From a bacterium (lineage in GTDB: Bacteria > Bacillota_I > Bacilli_A > RFN20 > CAG-826), in contig SFUB01000019.1 of NCBI GenBank assembly GCA_004561785.1, forward strand, positions 1 to 18,917: a stretch of 18,917 bases of DNA, written 5' to 3'. Position 1 is the first letter of the stretch. Every line of letters starts with the position of its first letter. The notes beneath the pieces are model-generated. The model did no database searches, was not told the DNA's origin, and saw nothing but the letters and a program-made list of their open reading frames with translations. Position numbers and translations under genes: made by a program. Shown here piece by piece: positions 8,701 through 15,480 of this stretch.

Positions 8701-8742
8701 ATAGATCCGCTTCTTGGTGAAAAGATTGCTTTTCTTCTTCAT
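5707..8742 (-). CDS. Membrane protein with degenerate GGDEF, PAS-like and degenerate EAL domains
   Basis: A 1011-residue protein: two N-terminal membrane helices (about 14-35 and 43-65), a divergent GGDEF-like region (about 138-280), a GAF-like region (about 300-460), a PAS-like module with four cysteines (C516, C528, C531, C538; TPCSYCPL), a second GGDEF-like domain (about 610-735) with RVDETT in place of the signature, and a C-terminal EAL fold (about 755-1002). The EAL fold keeps QPIVD, E878, K929 and GYYFGRP, but EAL itself reads DIR (784-786), the metal-binding Asn is Y846, the Asp pair is S908-E909, the later Glu is T965 and the Gln is E985. It is therefore unlikely to make or cleave c-di-GMP and more likely senses it or scaffolds partners; this is inference. 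ATGA overlap with the upstream gene; ribosome binding site AGGGGGA. Last gene of the operon. Confidence 0.85.
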   Translation of the reverse strand: MKKKSNLFTKKRIYWMLWIFLVLGIVFACFYATAIFYQWVWAQWFFFGLLLASLLVTGVLAFSVYRAFEGEQKEAVTSLGKQISSFRGGSLPLLSLPSRKFKAFLPLQEAINGLLENYSRFEIVSSHTSQDKTIRDQIALGHVFRDEEFRKNLFFELQGTYSSRSALLMFQLISKKSDPAKEKEALLKEIRATFPEAMLGEREDGFSCFVYGVGALLALQTTCERLVQNFCAMDFSEGESLSYCKAGGAIYPFVSMSELYGEAEKALSQSDGVKIVSDLGRFYFPRSVLTENNKLVIYEGFLETSRAHYHALNSRPEKIALLSDLFVWAASTLGLDSGGYLLYDPSFREYRVEMDVGRNGKNLGFGKLGSRIESSLLDPFYEQASSDLHFAVNDVDKLPSELSSFLRNLGMESVFLRSVGESGKKGALLFLQGQKKVDFDSLIVHSMLDSFSSLVSDILVEMGEEKELEGAYQLLDALSSRSRRFLYTIDRSSHRLCFVSEDLRRIYPEARPGEICYKAFRRGEETPCSYCPLSKGTCTRTFQEVSASPITYCVLQYRGADSDRSTLLMEPEILEGPSFKTSRLFDETFMIRNQKSLSLAVERDCKSRNPGYVLAARINNIPALIAALPESDLTSLLGQVVKNFLDAGYGELAYRVDETTLAFLLPSYTKTKAISFAEEVAEIFAIPLEAGNVAKLSSVSYALIAYPGDVSNARQMLTLIDNDMKRSASLGEGMLVDQSGAAPRKALRSEFITALLHEAIGKEKMHTFLQPIVDARTLRPITGDIRAALYAPDKSEVAPAEFIPLAEKAGLVSKIDVSSFRAMGELFSQYGYSVFKNVGVLHLAIYLSLDSLSDSSFPRAVKRAFSQYHFPKDCVQFEIKTEYLSKNSQAVKALQEALSSVSIEWIASEFNHERDDLSLLGEFSIKTVKTDRLVVSNALSSARDGTSFARFCSDAQKAGINVIATGIETEEQSKFVSHLGIYAMEGYYFGRPMNEADFIKFVAYGSVSQRR

Positions 8743-9461
8743 ATCGCGTCCCCCTGATCAAGCAAGGTGCGGCTTACGATCTTGCCGATGGTCGGCATGG
8801 CCTCAAGCCCTTTCCTGCGGTAAGAGAGCCTCTGCTCGAGGTTCCCGAGTTCGAAGCAAACCGATTTGATGGTCACCACGGGCACCTTCTTGGCGCTCGC
8901 GGCGAGCAAAATCCCGCCCGACCCCGAATCGTAGGCTTTGAGGACCTCTTGGCTCAGGAAGTGGGGGCGGATGATCGAATCGACTTCCTCTTTCTCGGTC
9001 GGGAAGGAGGAGCCGGACAAGAGGTACCCGCGCTGGATGTAGCGGGAGGAGACCAGATAGGATTCCCTTTCGGCTTTGTCGGACAAGCGAAGATCCCCCA
9101 CGAAGAAAGGGGCCTCTCCGGGCAACTGGCCATAGGAGAGGGGGTGCTCTTTGGTGAAGTCGACGTTGGCGAGGTAGACGCGGTCAGCGATGAGGATATC
9201 CCCTTGGCGGAGCTCCCTTTGAAAGGAAACGCAGGTGCCGATGGAGAAGACGAGGTAGGGGTCGTAACGGTCGATGATGACGGAGGTCAGCATCGCGGTG
9301 AATTCGTTCCCTTCCCCCACCGCGGCCAAAACCACCTCATCGGAGAAGAGGTGGCCGAAATAGGCTTTGGTCTTGCCGAAAATGTCCTCGCTTCTTTCGA
9401 TCCGCATCTTGGCGGTGAAATAGAGGATGTCGTCTTGGGTCTGTCCGAGGATGGCAATCAT
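8739..9461 (-). CDS. MTA/SAH nucleosidase (PNP/UDP phosphorylase) family-like protein
   Basis: A 240-residue protein with the nucleoside-phosphorylase fold pattern: MIAILGQTQDDI at the N-terminus, VVLAAVGEGNEFTAM (43-57), LVFSIGTCVSFQRELRQGDILIAD (70-93), GYLLSGSSFPT (145-155) and VPVVTIKSV (193-201). In MTA/SAH nucleosidase the base-binding Glu12, ribose-binding Glu174 and catalytic Asp197 are key. By eye the matching positions here are D11, G180 and F203, so two of three are lost and normal hydrolysis is doubtful. It may bind a nucleoside or nucleotide without cleaving it, or use a different substrate. It sits between the two EAL genes with ATGA overlaps on both sides, so it is translated with them; AGGAG lies 8 bases before the start. 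The link to c-di-GMP signalling is inferred from position only. Confidence 0.78.
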   Translation of the reverse strand: MIAILGQTQDDILYFTAKMRIERSEDIFGKTKAYFGHLFSDEVVLAAVGEGNEFTAMLTSVIIDRYDPYLVFSIGTCVSFQRELRQGDILIADRVYLANVDFTKEHPLSYGQLPGEAPFFVGDLRLSDKAERESYLVSSRYIQRGYLLSGSSFPTEKEEVDSIIRPHFLSQEVLKAYDSGSGGILLAASAKKVPVVTIKSVCFELGNLEQRLSYRRKGLEAMPTIGKIVSRTLLDQGDAI

Positions 9462-11047
9462 TTCTGCTCTCCTTTCTCCTTGGGCGCCTCGAAGGGGTTG
9501 TTCTTCAGGAACCTTTGGAATTCGAAGGCGTTCAGCGGACGGGAATAGTAGTAGCCCTGCACCGCGTCGAGCTCCATGGAACGGAGCAGGCTCACCTGGC
9601 GTTCGGTCTCGACCCCTTCGGCGATCGTCCAGATGCCGAGGGAATGGGCCAAGGAGATGATGGCCCGCACGATGTCGCGGCTCTTTTTGTCGACTTCGAT
9701 GTCGTCGATGAAGGATTTGTCGATCTTAAGGGTGTCGAAGGGGAGCTTCTTCAGGGAGTTGAAGGAGGAATAGCCGACCCCGAAGTCGTCGATGGAGGTC
9801 TGCATGCGCATTTCTTTGATCTTCGAGACGAGTTGGAAGAGGAAGGCCGTGTCCCTGGCGGCGAGGGATTCGGTGAGCTCGATTTCGATGTATTTGTGCT
9901 CCACCCCATAACGCTCGGCCTGGGAGGAGAGGAATTCGAGCAGCCCTTCGTCATAGACCGTCCGGCGGGAGAGGTTGATGGAGAGCTTCACCATCCTCTC
10001 GCCTTCACTCTCCCACTTGGAGAGATCGCGGAGGGAATGTTCGTAGATGTAATGATCGAGGTCGACGATGAGGCCCGTCCTTTCGGAGAAGGGGATGAAG
10101 AAGGAAGGGGGGAGCAATCCGCGGGTGGGGTGGTTCCACCTCACCAGGGCCTCAGCCCCGTAGAAGCGGTTGGTGTGCAGAGAGAATTTCGGCTGATAGA
10201 AGATCTGGAACTGCTCCTCCTTGATCGCTAAGAGGATGTCCGCGGGGAGTTCCCTTTCGTCGCTGGAGACGCTCATCTGGTCGCGGGAGAAATTGACGAT
10301 CGCGGAGGAGAAGCGGTTCATCGAATTGTATTTGGAGGCGAAGGCCGCGTGGTTGAGGGCTTCCTCGGGACTCGCGGCGTCCTTCAAGGCGCAGGCCCCG
10401 TAAAGGATCGTCAAAGAGGGGATCTTGCCCCTTGCGGCGACGCGCCGGACGATGTCCTCGCTCAACTCCCGGAGCTGGGATTCGAAGCCTTCCCCATCCA
10501 CGGATTTGCTGTATATGAAGAAAGAATTCAGCAAAGAAAAGCCGAACCGGTAACGGGAATAGTCGGTGAAGCGGGCATTGATGCAGTCGTAGACGACCGA
10601 GTTGATCGCCTTGACCTCCTCGGCCCCATAGAAATTCAGGATGTCCCCGTTGAGGCCTTTGACGTTCAAGCAGGCGATGATGCCCTCCCCACCGCGCTTG
10701 CCTTTCGCCCCGGAGAGGCGCTTGACCGTCTTTAAGAAAAGCGAGGTCGAATAGATGAAGGTGGGCTTTGCGAAATTCGAGGAAGAGGAGGCCTGCTCAG
10801 CCCGCATCTTGCCCAGGAGCCAATAGAAGAGGAAGGCCAGGAGCAAGAAGACGATGAGGAGGACCAGAGAGACGTAAAAGCTCACCCAATGGACCGGATA
10901 GGAGGCGAAGGAAGGATGGATGAAGATGAGGGTCCCCAGCAAGAGGACAAAGATGAAGCAGAAGACGGCGAGGCTGAGGAAAACGATGGCGCAGGTGAGG
11001 TAGACCCGGAACAGATGGGCCGCGCTTTTCTGGTTGTCTTTCTTCAT
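9458..11047 (-). CDS. Membrane EAL-domain cyclic di-GMP phosphodiesterase
   Basis: A 529-residue protein with two N-terminal membrane helices (about 13-43 and 54-78), a degenerate GGDEF-like domain (about 115-255, the signature replaced by SLLNS near 171-175) and a full EAL domain (about 268-515). All catalytic residues are present: E299 of EAL, N358 (SINLS), E390 (IELTE), D420-D421 (SIDDFGVGYSS), K441 (LKIDKSF), E477 (AEGVE) and Q497 (QGYYYSRP). It should hydrolyse c-di-GMP to pGpG at the cytoplasmic face, perhaps tuned by the inactive GGDEF-like domain. The frame is open far upstream, but that part lies over the signal peptidase gene. The ATG at 11047 overlaps its stop (ATGA) and has a GGAGG site. 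In an operon behind a c-di-GMP riboswitch it would lower the level of the signal that controls it. Confidence 0.93.
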   Translation of the reverse strand: MKKDNQKSAAHLFRVYLTCAIVFLSLAVFCFIFVLLLGTLIFIHPSFASYPVHWVSFYVSLVLLIVFLLLAFLFYWLLGKMRAEQASSSSNFAKPTFIYSTSLFLKTVKRLSGAKGKRGGEGIIACLNVKGLNGDILNFYGAEEVKAINSVVYDCINARFTDYSRYRFGFSLLNSFFIYSKSVDGEGFESQLRELSEDIVRRVAARGKIPSLTILYGACALKDAASPEEALNHAAFASKYNSMNRFSSAIVNFSRDQMSVSSDERELPADILLAIKEEQFQIFYQPKFSLHTNRFYGAEALVRWNHPTRGLLPPSFFIPFSERTGLIVDLDHYIYEHSLRDLSKWESEGERMVKLSINLSRRTVYDEGLLEFLSSQAERYGVEHKYIEIELTESLAARDTAFLFQLVSKIKEMRMQTSIDDFGVGYSSFNSLKKLPFDTLKIDKSFIDDIEVDKKSRDIVRAIISLAHSLGIWTIAEGVETERQVSLLRSMELDAVQGYYYSRPLNAFEFQRFLKNNPFEAPKEKGEQK

Positions 11048-11997
11048 TCCTTTCCCTCCTTCATGTCCTTCAGGGCTTGTTTCTTTGCTTTCTCGAATTG
11101 CTTCCGATAAATCTCCATCTGCTTTGCCTTCTCTTGCTCCATCTCCATCTGGATCTCCACCTTGATGGAGGCTTTCTCGACCTCCCTTTGGTAGGCGAGC
11201 TCGTCTTCGGGGGAAACCCCGGAGGCGGCGACGAGAGCTTGGATGCGTCGATCTTCCTCGGCTTTGACTTTCTTCCGTTCTTTGAAGACGTCCACCAAAG
11301 AAGAGACGCCGATCCCCAAGAGGGGTATCCCCACGATGGCAGGGACGAACCAAGGGGAGGAGGTCATGACCATGACTCCACCCAAGAAATCGCTCTTGGA
11401 GGCGATGACGCCGACATAGCCCTCCTTGGTGATCCTTTGGACGCCTTGGTAGTCGGAAGAGGAGGTGGAATAGGGGTAGCCGGCTTTCGGGTAGGCGTCC
11501 CCATAGCAATAAAGGACCGAGTCGACGATCTCGATGACCCGGTGGGAGACGAGCTGGTTCTTCAAAAGGCCTTGCTCGGTGGGGATATCGAAATAGAAGG
11601 TCACGACGTCGCCCACCTCAACCGATTCGAAACTCTTCCTCTCCAGAATCGCGGCCGTGTCGATGCCAAGCATCCAGGGGCCTTTCTTCTCAAGAAGGAA
11701 ATAGGCCTTGCCCTGCCCGCGCTCCCTTTCGAGGTCCTCGACGGAGTAATAGACCCCGTCCACCCTTCCGGAAGGGGAATCCCCGGTCCGGGTCAAATAG
11801 AGATTCGGAGTATCCGGGCCATCCATCGATCCGGTCAATACGCGCAGGAAGGTCTTGCCGAAAAGGGAGGGCATCCCGTCTTTGCGGCTGGAGATCACGA
11901 AAGAAAGCTCCAGGAGCAGAAGCGCCCCTCCAAGAGCCAGCAAAACGCCGTCGACGATCGACGAGGCTTTGATTTTCCTCTTCTTGGCGCCCTCCAT
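11044..11997 (-). CDS. SipW/ER-type signal peptidase I with coiled-coil tail
   Basis: A 317-residue membrane peptidase. Helix about 15-36, then the catalytic serine S57 in VLTGSMDGP, then VEVGDVVTFYF (126-136) and LVSHRVIEI (149-157), where H152 replaces the Lys of ordinary bacterial signal peptidases: the Ser-His arrangement of SipW and ER enzymes. GDAYPKAG (166-173) and GYVGVI (193-198) match the last conserved box. A second helix lies at about 215-236. Residues 240-317 are a charged, probably coiled-coil cytoplasmic tail, unusual for the family. About 65 residues between S57 and the VGD box form an insertion. SipW-type enzymes process TasA/camelysin-type precursors, and two such candidates are encoded upstream in the same operon. 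AGGAAG inside the last codons of the previous gene is its ribosome binding site; the gap is 1 base. Confidence 0.88.
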   Translation of the reverse strand: MEGAKKRKIKASSIVDGVLLALGGALLLLELSFVISSRKDGMPSLFGKTFLRVLTGSMDGPDTPNLYLTRTGDSPSGRVDGVYYSVEDLERERGQGKAYFLLEKKGPWMLGIDTAAILERKSFESVEVGDVVTFYFDIPTEQGLLKNQLVSHRVIEIVDSVLYCYGDAYPKAGYPYSTSSSDYQGVQRITKEGYVGVIASKSDFLGGVMVMTSSPWFVPAIVGIPLLGIGVSSLVDVFKERKKVKAEEDRRIQALVAASGVSPEDELAYQREVEKASIKVEIQMEMEQEKAKQMEIYRKQFEKAKKQALKDMKEGKE

Positions 11998-11998
11998 A

Positions 11999-13900
11999 TC
12001 ACTTCCTCACGTCCCATTTCTCCATGGGGAAGGAATAGGTAACCTCCTCCGGGGTGGAGGAAAGGAGGTTCTCTTTGGTCTTGTATTGCTTGGCGCGGAC
12101 TTCCTTGACCGCTTCCTTGGACAAGGCGATCGCGTAGCGGATGAGGTCCCAGGTCTCCGGGGAGAGCTCCCCCTCGGGGAGAGAGTCCATCTCGGATTCG
12201 CTGGGGAGGGTGATCTCAAGCACCGGCCCTTCCGCGTTCTCCGGGGCGCAGGAAGGAACCCCCTCGGCTTCGGGGGCGAAGGATTCCAAAGGCTTCTCCA
12301 AAGGCTGCTCTTCCTTGGATTCGGGCACGAAATAAAAGACGTTCGGATCGAATCGCCCTTCGTCTTTCTCCTCAGGGACGGGCTTGGCCTCCCGCATCAA
12401 AGCCGGGGGCTCGGTGAGGGAGAAGCCCCTTTCGAAGGCATTCTCCTCAATGAGGGCGTCGCTATGGGCCTCGGCGAGGACCCTTTCCCTTTCCTTGCCG
12501 AGCAAGGAATCCTCATACGCCATCCTCTCGGCGGCTCTCCTCGCGGCGAGGCGCATCGCCTCTTCCTCGCGGAGCTGCTTGTCCCTCTCCTCGATCTCGT
12601 CGAGGCGGGAGATCTCCGAACGCAGGAATTCGTTGAAGCGTTGGTTGGCCTCGATGGCGAGTTCGTCCTCTTTGCGGGCGCTCTTCTCGCGCCAGGCGTC
12701 GTTTTTGATCTTGATGTCGCGAGCGTAGATGATCTCTTCCCGGCGTTCATCGGCCCGGTTCTTCTTCCGGAACTTGGCCTCTTCTTGGGTCAAGGCCATC
12801 TTGGCCTCGCCCTTGGCCCTCTTCCTCTCTTTCAGGAGTTTATCGTATTCGCGCTTGATCTCAGGGAACTGCGAATAGAGGAAGCGGTCGTCTTGGAAGG
12901 TGATGTCGTCGATCGAAAGCAGGGTCTTCGGGATGATGAGCTTATTGAGGTCGCCTTCCTTCTTGGGGATCTTGATCGCGTCGGCTTCGTGGGCTTTGAG
13001 GGTCAGCACGTCGCCTAGCATCATCGCATAGATCTCTTTCGCGTATTCGGGATCGAATTTGGCGTTCCGTTCAAGAATCGAGTAATCGATGCCGAGCTTG
13101 GTGTAGGTATTCAGGAACCTCCAAAGTTTGAGGGCCCCTTTGTAATCGGGGTTCTTCTCCAAAAGGTTGGTCGCCGAAATCGGGTCGTGGATGGGCTTGG
13201 CCCCCTTCATCTGCACCATGAAGGGGCAGGAAAGGTAGTAGAGGGTCCTTTGCTGGAGGACCTCGATCTGGCGGAGGAGGTCGTCATTGACCTTCTTGAG
13301 TTCCCCGGATTCGCTGGGGACGGAGAGCTTGATGCGGTTGTCGACTTCGTATTTGACCCCATCGAGCTCGAAATCGCTGTGGACGAGCAAGACGTTGGAG
13401 TTGCGGGTCTCCCCGTGGCTTTTGATGTATTGGTAACGGTTGGCCACGAAGACGGAAAGCCGCATGATGAGGGTCATCACCAAGCGGTTCTCGTAGATTT
13501 GGTAATTCTCCGCGGAGGAGATGTTCAAAATCTTCTCCGGGACGACGTTGCCTTCCTCGTCGAAACCGTGCACGAACTGGGAATGGGACGCCAAGTGGGT
13601 GACCGAGGCCGAGGAAACCCTTTTGGCCAAGGCGGCCAAAACGACTTCCCGCTTCTCCTCGATGAAGGTGCGGGGCTTGGCGATGATGTTGTCGATGTGG
13701 CGGAAGCCCTCGTTGAGCTCCTGAATCCACTTGACGTCGAAGGTCTTGGCCTCACGCCGGACGCGGTGGGCCATGTAATTGTTGCCGTTTTCCTCCACGA
13801 AGGAACGGAGCGAACGGTACTTCGAAAGGGACTCGAGCGAATCGATCTTCTTGAGATAGGCCTTTTGCAGGGCCTGGAACGATTCTTTCTTCTCGCCCAT
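11999..13900 (-). CDS. DUF2357/McrC-like partner protein with long charged coiled coil
   Basis: A 633-residue protein with no membrane helix. The N-terminal half (about 1-290) resembles DUF2357/McrC-type partners of McrB ATPases: HLASHSQFV (102-110), PEKILNISSAENYQIYENRL (121-140) followed by the hydrophobic helix VMTLIMRLSVFVANRY, with the YENR motif the most telling. Residues about 345-480 are strongly charged, rich in Glu, Arg and Lys, and should form a coiled coil. About 490-590 are Pro/Glu-rich and probably disordered. I see no PD-(D/E)xK nuclease motif in the C-terminal part, where DUF2357 proteins normally carry it. The adjacent upstream gene is a McrB-like AAA+ ATPase, so the two probably form a complex; what they act on is unknown. 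Start at 13900 follows GGAAGG; gap to the ATPase gene is 17 bases. The family call is by eye and moderate. Confidence 0.55.
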   Translation of the reverse strand: MGEKKESFQALQKAYLKKIDSLESLSKYRSLRSFVEENGNNYMAHRVRREAKTFDVKWIQELNEGFRHIDNIIAKPRTFIEEKREVVLAALAKRVSSASVTHLASHSQFVHGFDEEGNVVPEKILNISSAENYQIYENRLVMTLIMRLSVFVANRYQYIKSHGETRNSNVLLVHSDFELDGVKYEVDNRIKLSVPSESGELKKVNDDLLRQIEVLQQRTLYYLSCPFMVQMKGAKPIHDPISATNLLEKNPDYKGALKLWRFLNTYTKLGIDYSILERNAKFDPEYAKEIYAMMLGDVLTLKAHEADAIKIPKKEGDLNKLIIPKTLLSIDDITFQDDRFLYSQFPEIKREYDKLLKERKRAKGEAKMALTQEEAKFRKKNRADERREEIIYARDIKIKNDAWREKSARKEDELAIEANQRFNEFLRSEISRLDEIEERDKQLREEEAMRLAARRAAERMAYEDSLLGKERERVLAEAHSDALIEENAFERGFSLTEPPALMREAKPVPEEKDEGRFDPNVFYFVPESKEEQPLEKPLESFAPEAEGVPSCAPENAEGPVLEITLPSESEMDSLPEGELSPETWDLIRYAIALSKEAVKEVRAKQYKTKENLLSSTPEEVTYSFPMEKWDVRK

Positions 13901-13917
13901 CGATGCTTACCTTCCGT

Positions 13918-15462
13918 TTACTGGGCCCCCGCGGCTTTGAGGAGGTCCTGGATCTTCTTCTTGGAGACTTTGAACTCGTTCTTCCCGAAGAGCTTGGTGA
14001 GCTCTTTGTCCAAAGCCAAAAGCTCATCGCGGAGGAAGGCGACGTTCAGGACCTCGAATTTCTTGAGGATCTTGGATTTGAAGATATAGTCGACCGCCTC
14101 TAGCTCGGTGCCGCCGCAGGCGACGTAGGCCGGGACGAAGGCATTCATCTGCTTGAGGATGCGGTTGCCGAAGGCGAGCTTGAAATTGGTGATGACGAAA
14201 TCGTCGAGCTCGGCGAATTTCTCAAGCGTCTTGCTGGAGATCGGGTAATCGGCCGCGGACTGGGCGAAGAGGTTCTTGAGGAAATCGTAGGTGACCACCA
14301 TCGGGGAGGTGTGCTCGGCCTCGAAGGCGATGCCTTTGTTGTCGAAGAATAGCGACATGGCGCGGTCATAGACCTTATCGGTGATGGTGAAGGTGGAGTC
14401 GTCGTTGTTGGCGGTGCCGATGAACCAGATGTTCTGCTCGATGTGGAGCTTCCCGTCGACAATGTGGGCGGGATCGCTCGGCAAACTGGAGGCGATGAGG
14501 TCGATGTTCCACTGGGTGGGATTCGGCATTTCCATGACGGAGAGGAATTCGGCGAAGTAGTACTCGATGCGGGCGAGGTTCATTTCGTCGAGGACGATGA
14601 GCTGGGGATCCCCGCGGTAGCCGGATTCATAGACGGCGCGGAGGAACTCGGTCTCGGTGAAGCGCTTGGTGAAGTCGTTGTAGTAGCCGACGAGCTCGGA
14701 GCGGTCATGCCAGGAAGGCTGAACCGAGACGATGGTGGCGGGGTTCTTGAAGAAGCGCCCCAAGGCGTAAGGCATGGAGGTTTTGCCGGTGCCGGAGATG
14801 CCTTCGAGGATGATGAGCTTGGAGGTGGCCATCGAGGCGAAGAGGATGCGGATGGTCTCCGGAGTGTAGTAGAGATGCATCTGGCTCGCGGCGAAGTTGC
14901 GGAATCTCTCGCAGACGTCTTTGAGGGTCGCGTTCTTGTCCGCGTCCTCCATGAGGATGAGCCCGGCGGAGGGGTCGGCGTATTTGCGGTCGACGCCCAC
15001 GAGGCGCGGGAAGCGCAGCTTGTCGTCGCCGGGCCTCTTCTCCTCGCCCTTCTCTTCCTGTTCCCCAACGGATTTGCCGGAGACCGATTCGAGGGAGAGG
15101 TTCAGGATGCGGCGGTTGGCCATCTCGGAGTTGTAGAGCTCGATCTGAAGCTGTTCGACCTCTTTCTGAAGTTTTTCTTTGTCGACTTCCTTCTTGTAGA
15201 ACTTCACGTACTTCCGGATCAGCAGGAAAAGCAGGAACAGAAGCCCGCCGACCAAGCCGATCAGAAGCAGCCAGAAGAAGACATAGAAAAACCATCCCCA
15301 GAACCCGAAGTTCTCGTAATGGTTGTTGAAGAGGTAGTGGTAACGGTCGAAGTAATCGCCCCAGACCGCGAAGGGGTCGTACCACCTCCGTTTGAACCAA
15401 TCCCCCATGTTTTGGAAGAAGGCGATGATCATTTCCCGTAAGTAAGCGAAGTAGTCTTGCAT
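13918..15462 (-). CDS. Membrane-tethered McrB/MoxR-like AAA+ ATPase
   Basis: A 514-residue protein. Residues 1-54 are strikingly aromatic (WFKRRWYDPFAVWGDYF), followed by one membrane helix (about 55-83), a charged linker with a coiled-coil segment (about 88-125), and an AAA+ module from about 180. Walker A is GISGTGKTS (221-229), a conserved loop is QPSWHDRSELVGYYN (248-262), Walker B is LIVLDE (288-293) continuing as MNLARIEYYFAEFLSVME, the McrB-type pattern. Sensor 1 is FIGTANNDDS (347-356) and a candidate arginine finger is R367 (DKVYDRAMS). McrB-family ATPases normally serve soluble restriction or remodelling complexes; here it is anchored in the membrane and sits among secretion genes. 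It likely remodels or drives a partner, probably the DUF2357-like protein encoded next. Start at 15462 has GGAGG about 10 bases upstream. Confidence 0.88.
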   Translation of the reverse strand: MQDYFAYLREMIIAFFQNMGDWFKRRWYDPFAVWGDYFDRYHYLFNNHYENFGFWGWFFYVFFWLLLIGLVGGLLFLLFLLIRKYVKFYKKEVDKEKLQKEVEQLQIELYNSEMANRRILNLSLESVSGKSVGEQEEKGEEKRPGDDKLRFPRLVGVDRKYADPSAGLILMEDADKNATLKDVCERFRNFAASQMHLYYTPETIRILFASMATSKLIILEGISGTGKTSMPYALGRFFKNPATIVSVQPSWHDRSELVGYYNDFTKRFTETEFLRAVYESGYRGDPQLIVLDEMNLARIEYYFAEFLSVMEMPNPTQWNIDLIASSLPSDPAHIVDGKLHIEQNIWFIGTANNDDSTFTITDKVYDRAMSLFFDNKGIAFEAEHTSPMVVTYDFLKNLFAQSAADYPISSKTLEKFAELDDFVITNFKLAFGNRILKQMNAFVPAYVACGGTELEAVDYIFKSKILKKFEVLNVAFLRDELLALDKELTKLFGKNEFKVSKKKIQDLLKAAGAQ

Positions 15463-15480
15463 AGTGAGTCTTCCTCCATG

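Noticed and set aside
9458..11509. Long reading frame extending the EAL protein to 683 residues
   Set aside because: The first 154 codons lie out of frame over the signal peptidase gene and read as Arg/Pro-rich shadow. The ATG at 11047 has a ribosome binding site and an ATGA overlap.
11077..15441. Several + strand frames of 300-390 codons opposite the operon (for example 11855-13018, 13187-14089, 14443-15441)
   Set aside because: They mirror genes with clear motifs on the - strand, are rich in Gly, Glu and Val as expected from antisense of GC-rich codons, and lack ribosome binding sites.
11999..15462. Interpretation as a McrBC-type restriction or anti-phage locus
   Set aside because: The ATPase is membrane-anchored without a DNA-binding domain, no nuclease motif is visible in the partner, there is no methyltransferase, and the operon context is secretion and c-di-GMP signalling.
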